Assembly: GCA_021162305.1 (NCBI GenBank)
Contig: JAGGYX010000140.1
Location: 1 to 14,697 of the forward strand
Origin: Thermoplasmata archaeon
GTDB lineage: Archaea > Thermoplasmatota > E2 > UBA202 > JdFR-43
Direction: 5' to 3'
Length of the DNA: 14,697 bases
The position numbers and the translations under genes are program-made. Below, piece after piece: positions 8,104 through 14,413 of this stretch (the stretch's first letter is position 1; the number at the start of each line of letters is the position of its first letter). The notes beneath the pieces are model-generated. The model ran no database searches. It saw nothing but the letters and a program-made list of their open reading frames with translations, and was not told the origin of the DNA.

Positions 8104-8449
8104 AAAAGTTGAGGAAATCAGTGGCGAGAATTTATATGCATGCTATCAGTGTGGACGTTGCACGGCTGGCTGTCCAATGTCAGGAGAAATGGATTTGATG
8201 CCAAATCAAATCATACTTGCTATAATAAGGAATGATGAAAGCGTTTTGAATGCCAGAACGCCATGGATATGCGCTCAATGCTATCAGTGCGGTGTGAGAT
8301 GCCCAAAGAATGTTGATATAGCAAAAATTATGGAGGCTTTGAGGGAGATAAAATTGAGAAAGAATGTGAATTATATTGATGTAAGGAAGATAAATAGGAG
8401 TTACCCTCAAATTGCAATAGTTGCTGCAATGCGTAAATTTACAGGGTGA
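8093..8449 (+). CDS. hdrC: Heterodisulfide reductase subunit C (HdrC-1), short form
   Basis: HdrC relays electrons from HdrA to the active-site subunit HdrB through two [4Fe-4S] clusters. Both motifs are complete: C17-x2-C20-x2-C23-x3-C27-P and C60-x2-C63-x2-C66-x3-C70-P. At 118 residues it is shorter than the roughly 180-190-residue methanogen HdrC, lacking most of the C-terminal part, and it has no transmembrane cytochrome partner. It ends in MRKFTG, the same ending as HdrC-2. The start at 8093 has GGAGGA upstream. The last glycine codon and the TGA stop form GGGTGA, which doubles as the ribosome binding site of hdrB-1 four bases further on. Confidence 0.9.
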   Translation: MLLEKVEEISGENLYACYQCGRCTAGCPMSGEMDLMPNQIILAIIRNDESVLNARTPWICAQCYQCGVRCPKNVDIAKIMEALREIKLRKNVNYIDVRKINRSYPQIAIVAAMRKFTG

Positions 8450-8453
8450 TAAA

Positions 8454-9281
8454 ATGGAATATGGATATTACCCGGGTTGCACTTTAAAAACGCATGCAAA
8501 AGATTTTGAAAAAGCAGCCATAGAAGCATATAAAAAGATAGGAATAGAGCTAAAAGAACTGGATAAGTGGTATTGTTGTGGCACCGTTTACAGCCTTGCA
8601 AAGGACAACATAATATATAAAGTGGCTTCCATCCGCAACCTCATAAAGGCGCAGCAGCAGGGTTTTGATAAACTCGTTGCATTATGTTCAATGTGTTATA
8701 ATACATTGCGGCAGGCTCAGGAATTTATGAAAGAAGAGGAAAACAGGGTAAGAATAAACTCATTCATGGATGAGGAAGCAAAATATGAAGGCATCGAAGT
8801 CTTGCATGGACTGGAATTGTTGAAAGAAAAATTTGATGAAATAAAAAGCAATGTGGAGAAGCCTTTGGGAAAGAAATATGCCGCCTATTACGGCTGCACA
8901 TTGTTGCGTCCTAAAAGCATTGCAATTGATGCATATGAAAAGCCAAACATAATGGAAAAATTGATAGAAGCATTGGGAGGCATTGCCATTGAATGGCCAT
9001 TGAAGAATGAATGCTGTGGCTCCTATAACATTATAACGAATAGGGAAGCTGTTGTGGAAAGAACTTATCATATAATAGAGAATGCTCGCCGAAATGGAGC
9101 AGAAGCAATTGTGACAAGTTGTCCGTTATGCTATTTTAACCTGAAGGATTGCCAGAAAGATGTTAAAAAGCATTATGCAGGTTTTGATGAAATGCCCATA
9201 TATTATTTCACAGAACTAATGTGCATGGCATTTGGTAGCAAAATTGATAAATGCGAAGATAATAAGGGAGAGTTAGCATGA
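8454..9281 (+). CDS. hdrB: Heterodisulfide reductase subunit B (HdrB-1)
   Basis: HdrB reduces (or oxidises) the disulfide/thiol substrate on noncubane [4Fe-4S] clusters. The protein (275 residues) has two intact CCG domains: C9...C41-C42-G...C78-x2-C81, and C148...C187-C188-G...C223-x2-C226. The start is ATG 8454, just after the GGTGAT site at 8445-8450; an upstream in-frame ATG at 8421 lies inside hdrC-1, would add eleven residues before the conserved YYPGCTLK and is rejected. The physiological substrate need not be CoM-S-S-CoB, because related HdrB proteins occur in non-methanogens. It shares an ATGA junction with hdrA-2. Confidence 0.9.
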   Translation: MEYGYYPGCTLKTHAKDFEKAAIEAYKKIGIELKELDKWYCCGTVYSLAKDNIIYKVASIRNLIKAQQQGFDKLVALCSMCYNTLRQAQEFMKEEENRVRINSFMDEEAKYEGIEVLHGLELLKEKFDEIKSNVEKPLGKKYAAYYGCTLLRPKSIAIDAYEKPNIMEKLIEALGGIAIEWPLKNECCGSYNIITNREAVVERTYHIIENARRNGAEAIVTSCPLCYFNLKDCQKDVKKHYAGFDEMPIYYFTELMCMAFGSKIDKCEDNKGELA

Positions 9282-11644
9282 CGAGGATAGGAGTATATGT
9301 ATGCCATTGCGGAGGAAACATTTCAGATGTTGTTGATGTTGAGGAAGTTGCTCAATTTGCTTCCCGCCTGCCAGATGTTGTTGTTGTAAGAAGCATAAGC
9401 CATATGTGTTCCGAGAGCGGGCAGAAGGCAATAATAGATGACATTAGAGAGTATAAGCTTGATCGCGTAGTTGTGGCAGCATGCTCACCTCAATTTCAGG
9501 GAAGCACTTTTGAAAAGGCATTAATTAAAGCTGGACTGAATCCAAAAATGGTTGAGATGGCAAATATAAGAGAGCAATCTGCATGGCCTCATTATGACAT
9601 TCCAGATAAAGCAACAGAAAAGGCAAAAGTGCTTACTGCAATGGCAGTTGAGAAAATAAGAAAAACAAAGCCTGTCGAAAGAGAGGCAATGAAAATTGGA
9701 AAAAACACGCTTGTTATCGGCGGAGGCATAGCTGGAATACAGGCTTCCTTGGATCTCGCAAATGCAGGTTTCAATGTTTATTTGGTTGAGGAAAAGCCAA
9801 GCATCGGCGGACACATGGCTCAACTTTCAAGAACATTTCCAACGGAAGATTGTGCTTCCTGCATACTTGCGCCCAAAATGGCAGACGTGGCTGACCATCC
9901 AAATATTCATTTGCTGACATATACGGAAATTCTGGAAATAACAGGCAGTATTGGAAACTTTAAAGTAAAGCTAAGACAAAAGCCTCGCTATGTTGATGCT
10001 GATAAATGCACTGCATGCGGAGAATGTGAGAAAGTCTGCCCTGTGAGTGTGCCAGATGAATTCAATCTGGGCATGACAGCAAGAAAAGCAATTTATCTGC
10101 CTTCCCCAACAGCTGTTCCTCATGCTCATGTTATAGATGAGGATGCATGTCTTGGTATCGTGCCTTTAAGATGTGGAGAATGCGCCAAAGCTTGTGAGGC
10201 TAACGCCATTAATTATGACGACACTCCGAAATATATCAATCTTGATATCGATACAATCATAGTTGCAACTGGCTTTGAAATTTTTGATGCCCGCAAGAAG
10301 CCGCAATATGGGTATGGTCGCTTCCAGAATGTCATAACTGCTTTGGAACTTGAACGCCTTATAGTTGAATCTGCGGAGGGTCATTTTATACGTCCAATTG
10401 GTAAGGATATAGCTTTCATACAATGTGTTGGTTCTCGAGACAAACAAGTTGGCAATTTATATTGTTCCCGTATATGCTGCATGTATGCAACAAAACTTGC
10501 TTCATTATTGAAAAGAGCTGATCCTTCCCGCGATGTCTATGTTTTTTATACTGATTTAAGGGCGTATGGAAAAGGATTTGAAGAATATTATAGAAGGGCT
10601 CAAGAATTGGGAGTTAAATTTATTAGAGGACGCCCTGGCGAGTTGCAGGAAGACCCCGAAACAAAAAAGGTTATTGTAAGAGTAGAGGACACGCTGACAA
10701 GAAAAATAATAGAAAAGAAATTTGACCTTGTTGTTCTATCAGTTGGACTTGTGCCAAGTAAAGGAACACTGAAAATAGCAGAAATGCTAAAGTTACCACG
10801 CACCTCTGATGGATTTTTAAAAGAAGCCCATCCAAAATTCAGACCTGTGGACACGCCTATCGAAGGCATATTTATAGCAGGCACAGCCCAAGGTCCAAAG
10901 GACATACCAGATACTGTCGCTCAAGCAAGCGCCGCCGCTGCGAGAGCCATGGCATTGATGAATAAGGGCGAATTCGAACTCAGTCCGATAAAGGCTATAG
11001 TTTATGAGGATAAATGTGATGGATGCGGTGAGTGCATCGATGCCTGTCCTGTTGATGCAATAAAATTGAATGGAAAGGCGAGCATAAACGCTGCCATATG
11101 CAAGGGTTGTGGTTCATGCATTTCTTCATGCCCGAGAGATGCCATAGATTTGAAAATATTTTCCGATGAAGAAATAATGGCGGAGATAGAATCAGCATTG
11201 AAGGATAAAAAAGAAAATGAGCGACGCATCATAGTATTTGCAGATGATATGTGCACTTACACTCTGGCAGATGGCGTAGGCACAGCCAAAATGGGTTATC
11301 CAGCCAATGCATTTATTATAAGAGTGCCATCGAGCAGCAGGGTTACGCCAAAAATGATTTTGAAGGCATTTGAACTTGGTGCAGATGGAGTTTTCCTTGG
11401 AGAATGCGAGGAAGCTGTTTCACCATTTCCAAGCACACTGAAAGTTATAAAAGAAAATGTTGAAAAAGCAAGAATAGCATTGAAAGAGGCTGGAATCGAG
11501 CCAGAGAGAATACAATACTCACCTTTCGTAACAGTCATGTTTCCGAAATTCGTTAATCTGATTAAAAAATTGAATGAGATTGCAAGTAAAGAAATTCCTG
11601 AGGAAAAAAGACGAAAGTTGCATGTTTTGGAGGTAATTGAATGA
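9278..11644 (+). CDS. hdrA2: HdrA-2: HdrA fused to a cysteine-poor MvhD-like domain
   Basis: This is a second HdrA paralogue of 788 residues. Residues 1-630 repeat the HdrA-1 architecture with all cluster motifs kept: CHCG (9-12), FAD motif GGGIAG (148-153), DCASC (191-195), inserted ferredoxin C244/247/250/254 and C291/299/302/306, CVGSRDK/CSRICC (383, 396, 400, 401), and C-terminal ferredoxin C580/583/586/590 and C608/611/614/618. Residues about 650-770 are homologous to MvhD, and the first part aligns without gaps to the free MvhD (offset 644). Only two of MvhD's five cysteines remain: C659 and C710 are kept, while C12, C41 and C71 correspond to D656, S685 and S715. A [2Fe-2S] cluster of the MvhD kind is therefore unlikely. 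HdrA-MvhD fusions are known, for example HdrA2 of Methanosarcina. It may form an asymmetric pair with HdrA-1 or serve a non-hydrogenase donor. Confidence 0.9.
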   Translation: MTRIGVYVCHCGGNISDVVDVEEVAQFASRLPDVVVVRSISHMCSESGQKAIIDDIREYKLDRVVVAACSPQFQGSTFEKALIKAGLNPKMVEMANIREQSAWPHYDIPDKATEKAKVLTAMAVEKIRKTKPVEREAMKIGKNTLVIGGGIAGIQASLDLANAGFNVYLVEEKPSIGGHMAQLSRTFPTEDCASCILAPKMADVADHPNIHLLTYTEILEITGSIGNFKVKLRQKPRYVDADKCTACGECEKVCPVSVPDEFNLGMTARKAIYLPSPTAVPHAHVIDEDACLGIVPLRCGECAKACEANAINYDDTPKYINLDIDTIIVATGFEIFDARKKPQYGYGRFQNVITALELERLIVESAEGHFIRPIGKDIAFIQCVGSRDKQVGNLYCSRICCMYATKLASLLKRADPSRDVYVFYTDLRAYGKGFEEYYRRAQELGVKFIRGRPGELQEDPETKKVIVRVEDTLTRKIIEKKFDLVVLSVGLVPSKGTLKIAEMLKLPRTSDGFLKEAHPKFRPVDTPIEGIFIAGTAQGPKDIPDTVAQASAAAARAMALMNKGEFELSPIKAIVYEDKCDGCGECIDACPVDAIKLNGKASINAAICKGCGSCISSCPRDAIDLKIFSDEEIMAEIESALKDKKENERRIIVFADDMCTYTLADGVGTAKMGYPANAFIIRVPSSSRVTPKMILKAFELGADGVFLGECEEAVSPFPSTLKVIKENVEKARIALKEAGIEPERIQYSPFVTVMFPKFVNLIKKLNEIASKEIPEEKRRKLHVLEVIE

Positions 11645-12048
11645 GTAATGTAATTCATATTGAGGAAGAAGAAAATGAATTATTGGCGAAGGTTGAAGAA
11701 ATAAGTGGCGAAACTGTGACGCTATGTGAGCAGTGTGGAATATGCACAACAAGCTGCCCGATGGCGGAGGAAATGGACTTCACGCCAGCTGGAATAATGC
11801 ATGCTGTCAAGCTTGGAGATAAAAATGTGCTTGACAGTAAAGCAATATGGATATGCGCCTCATGTTTCACATGCACTGTAAGATGTCCTCGTGGCATAGA
11901 TTTGGCGAAAGTAACGGAAGCATTGCGACAGATTCATTTAAGAAAGAATAAGGACCATGTTAATCTTGAAGAAGTGAAAGAAGAAGAGCAGGAAGAAAAT
12001 CTTCCTCCAATTGCATTGGTAAGCGCATTGCGCAAGTTTACAGGGTGA
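11641..12048 (+). CDS. hdrC: Heterodisulfide reductase subunit C (HdrC-2)
   Basis: This is the second HdrC, 135 residues, with both [4Fe-4S] motifs complete (C29/32/35/39 and C72/75/78/82). It aligns throughout with HdrC-1 (shared KVEEISGE, WICA, ALRxIxLRKN and final RKFTG) but has about 12 extra N-terminal residues rich in Glu and an acidic insert (about 109-120) before the conserved end. It shares an ATGA junction with hdrA-2 behind a GGAGGT site, so it is presumably the partner of HdrA-2 and HdrB-2. As in copy 1, the stop codon is embedded in the ribosome binding site of the following hdrB. Confidence 0.9.
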   Translation: MSNVIHIEEEENELLAKVEEISGETVTLCEQCGICTTSCPMAEEMDFTPAGIMHAVKLGDKNVLDSKAIWICASCFTCTVRCPRGIDLAKVTEALRQIHLRKNKDHVNLEEVKEEEQEENLPPIALVSALRKFTG

Positions 12049-12052
12049 AAAA

Positions 12053-12964
12053 ATGAAATTGCCATATTATCCGGGTTGCACACTCAAAAAAAATGCAAAA
12101 AATTTTGAAATTTCAGCTATGGCGGCAGCAAAACATCTTGGAATAGAGTTGATAGAATTGCCAAGATGGAACTGCTGTGGGGCTGTTTCCTCGCTTACGA
12201 GCGATGATGTAATGCATCATGTTGCAGCCATTCGCAATTTAGTTAGAGTTCAGCAGATGAACGACGATGGCATATTGGAAAATGAATATCGCCTTATCGT
12301 CTTATGCTCGATGTGTTTCAATGTTCTGAAGCGTAGTAACATGCTGGTAACAAGCAATGCTTCAATGCTGAATACAATAAATTCATTTATGGATACGGAG
12401 CCAGATTATGAAGGAACTGTAGAGGTAAAGCATTTTCTGGAAATATTAAGAGATGAAATAGGATTTGAAAGACTTAAAAACGCCGTGAGAAATCCACTAA
12501 AAGGCTTGAAGATATCACCATATTATGGCTGCACATTGTTACGGCCAAAAGAAATTGGAATTGACGATGCAGAATCTCCAAGTATAATGGAAAATTTGAT
12601 AGAAGCTTTGGGAGGCGATGTTGCTGACAACCCTTATAAATCTCTTTGTTGTGGTAGCTACCATACTGTAGGAAATGCTGAAGTTGTTGCTCAAAGAACA
12701 TATAAAATAATAGAAGGAGCTCGCCGAAATGGAGCAGATGTTATCATAACAAGTTGTCCATTATGTGCTTTTAATCTTGATAATAGACAAGCTTTAACAG
12801 AAAAATTATATCCAGGCTTCAAAAGAATGCCTATCCTTTATTTCACGCAATTAATGGCTCTCGCATTTGGATATGAAAAAGAAGCAGGCTTTGATGGCAA
12901 TTTTATTAATCCAATTCCATTGTTGGAGGAGAAAGGATTGATTGGAATGAAGGTGCAAAAATGA
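12053..12964 (+). CDS. hdrB: Heterodisulfide reductase subunit B (HdrB-2)
   Basis: This is the second HdrB, 303 residues, with both CCG domains intact: C9...C41-C42-G...C85-x2-C88, and C160...C199-C200-G...C235-x2-C238. It is clearly a paralogue of HdrB-1 (shared YYPGCTLK, CCG, VRxxQQ-like, YYGCTLLRPK, CCGSY, ARRNGA and TSCPLC blocks) and keeps every cluster ligand, so it is expected to be active. It has an extra segment around 70-80 and a 25-30-residue C-terminal extension absent from HdrB-1. It starts four bases after hdrC-2 and shares an ATGA junction with the TPR gene. Confidence 0.9.
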   Translation: MKLPYYPGCTLKKNAKNFEISAMAAAKHLGIELIELPRWNCCGAVSSLTSDDVMHHVAAIRNLVRVQQMNDDGILENEYRLIVLCSMCFNVLKRSNMLVTSNASMLNTINSFMDTEPDYEGTVEVKHFLEILRDEIGFERLKNAVRNPLKGLKISPYYGCTLLRPKEIGIDDAESPSIMENLIEALGGDVADNPYKSLCCGSYHTVGNAEVVAQRTYKIIEGARRNGADVIITSCPLCAFNLDNRQALTEKLYPGFKRMPILYFTQLMALAFGYEKEAGFDGNFINPIPLLEEKGLIGMKVQK

Positions 12965-13716
12965 AATATGATGAATTGTATAATAAAGCAATAGAAAAAA
13001 TTGGTGATGGCGAGTATGAAGAAGCCCTGAAATATTTAGATGAGGCAATTAAAGAAAATGAGAATGATACGAGAGCGTGGATTGCTAAGGCAACAGCTTT
13101 AATGGATTTGAAGGATTATGAGAAGGCAATTGAAATAATAGATAGAGTTATTACGATGGATGAAAATGATGATTTTGTTGTTGCTCTAAAAGGAGTTGCA
13201 TTATATGAAACTGGAAAAGAAGGAGAGGAATTTTTGAATAGGGCATTGAAAATGAATCCAAAAAATTTCACAGCCATGTATTGGAAAGGTGTTGTGGAAG
13301 GAAGGGCTGGAAGGAAGGAAAATGAAGCAGAGCTAAAAGGAAATGCAGCCTTTATTTTGTTTGCTGCTGGAGGGGATGCAGAGGCGTTGAGAATATTCAG
13401 AGAAGTATATTATTCTGGCGTTGATTTGCCTATTCGATATGAATGTGGCATTGCCTATGCTGCTATGGTGGATTATGTTATTCCTCTTGTAGACAAGAAG
13501 GATGCAGAGAAGCTGATTGAAGAAATGGATAAAATAATTGATGATTGCTGGGAGCATCGCAATATGATATGCGAATCAGCGAGAGTGTTGTTGAATGATA
13601 TGGTTGGGGAGGAAGTTAAAAATATTGTTGTCAATGATGAAAAAGACTTGGTATTCAAAAAATTGTTTGAACCTTGGCAAGAGGAGGTGGAAAATGGCGA
13701 AGAAAAAGAAAATTGA
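12961..13716 (+). CDS. TPR-repeat protein embedded in the hdr operon
   Basis: This is a 251-residue soluble, acidic protein. The N-terminal 100 residues contain about three tetratricopeptide repeats (roughly 4-37, 38-71 and 72-104), seen from the repeating pattern of a small/aromatic residue, A-L and P or N-D at turns (GEYEEALKYLDEAIKENEND, then DYEKAIEIIDRVITMDENDD). The second half (about 120-251) is helical-looking and unrecognised, with cysteines at 162, 196 and 204 that do not form a cluster motif. TPR domains bind other proteins, so a role in assembling or holding together the Hdr/oxidoreductase complex is plausible from position alone. It overlaps hdrB-2 by 4 and the next gene by 23 bases. 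No enzymatic function is suggested. Confidence 0.75.
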   Translation: MKYDELYNKAIEKIGDGEYEEALKYLDEAIKENENDTRAWIAKATALMDLKDYEKAIEIIDRVITMDENDDFVVALKGVALYETGKEGEEFLNRALKMNPKNFTAMYWKGVVEGRAGRKENEAELKGNAAFILFAAGGDAEALRIFREVYYSGVDLPIRYECGIAYAAMVDYVIPLVDKKDAEKLIEEMDKIIDDCWEHRNMICESARVLLNDMVGEEVKNIVVNDEKDLVFKKLFEPWQEEVENGEEKEN

Positions 13717-14413
13717 TGAAAGCAAAAAAATGGTTAGGATATATATCATGGGGAAAGAATATCTTGTGCCAGCAGGCTTGACAATAATGAAGGCAATAGA
13801 ATATGCTGGCTATCGTTATATACGGGGCGCAGGTTGCAGGGCTGGCTTCTGCGGGGCTTGTGCTACTGTATATAGAAAACTTGGTGACTATAAGCTACAT
13901 GCAAATCTTGCGTGTCAGACTACTGTCGAGGATGGAATGTATCTGGTGCAGCTTCCTTTTGTGCCTGCTAACAAGGCAATATATGACATGGAGAAGATAA
14001 AGCCAGATGAGAATGTAATATTGCAGTATTATCCTGAAGTTGCGAGATGCGTATCCTGCAATACATGCACAAAAGCATGTCCTCAAAGCCTTGAAGTTAT
14101 GGACTATATTCAGGCTGCTTTGCGTGGAGATATAAAAAAGGTGGCTGAGCTATCTTTTGATTGTATTCAATGCGGATTATGCGCCATAAGATGTCCAGCA
14201 GAAATAGCTCATTATCATGTTGGTCAGTTGGCTCGTCGCATATATGGAAAATACATGATGGCAAGAGCAAAACATCTTGAGGAGCGTGTAAAAGAAATAG
14301 AAGCTGGAAAATTTGATGATGAAATTAAAAAGTTAATGAAAATGAGCGTGGCAAAATTAAAAGAATTGTATAATAAAAGAGAAATAGAAGGAGAAGCTAT
14401 GGAGAGTGGTTAA
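13694..14413 (+). CDS. Succinate dehydrogenase/fumarate reductase-type iron-sulfur subunit
   Basis: This electron-transfer subunit of 239 residues has the SdhB/FrdB plan. A plant-type [2Fe-2S] domain comes first (about 14-90; C48-x4-C53-x2-C56 and C74), followed by a helical dicluster [4Fe-4S] domain with C119/122/125/129 and C157/160/163/167. The second part also resembles HdrC. It ends in a charged, coiled-coil-like helix (about 190-235). Unlike the TfrB subunit of methanogen thiol:fumarate reductase, it carries no CCG (HdrB-like) domain; hdrB-2 two genes upstream could supply it. ATG 13694 follows GAGGAGGTGG; an in-frame ATG at 13595 would add 33 residues overlapping the TPR gene and is rejected. 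It abuts the flavoprotein gene with no spacer, supporting an A/B pair. Confidence 0.82.
   Translation: MAKKKKIDESKKMVRIYIMGKEYLVPAGLTIMKAIEYAGYRYIRGAGCRAGFCGACATVYRKLGDYKLHANLACQTTVEDGMYLVQLPFVPANKAIYDMEKIKPDENVILQYYPEVARCVSCNTCTKACPQSLEVMDYIQAALRGDIKKVAELSFDCIQCGLCAIRCPAEIAHYHVGQLARRIYGKYMMARAKHLEERVKEIEAGKFDDEIKKLMKMSVAKLKELYNKREIEGEAMESG

Noticed and set aside
9278-11644. Possibility that HdrA-2 is a pseudogene or frameshifted copy
   Set aside because: The frame is uninterrupted for 788 codons and every HdrA cluster and FAD motif is intact; only the MvhD-like tail is degenerate.
11296-11658. Minus-strand frame of 120 codons opposite the MvhD-like tail of HdrA-2
   Set aside because: The plus-strand frame aligns to MvhD across this region, so the antisense frame is a shadow.
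13595-13693. Upstream start for the iron-sulfur subunit
   Set aside because: It would add 33 residues translated out of frame from the TPR gene; GAGGAGGTGG supports ATG 13694.
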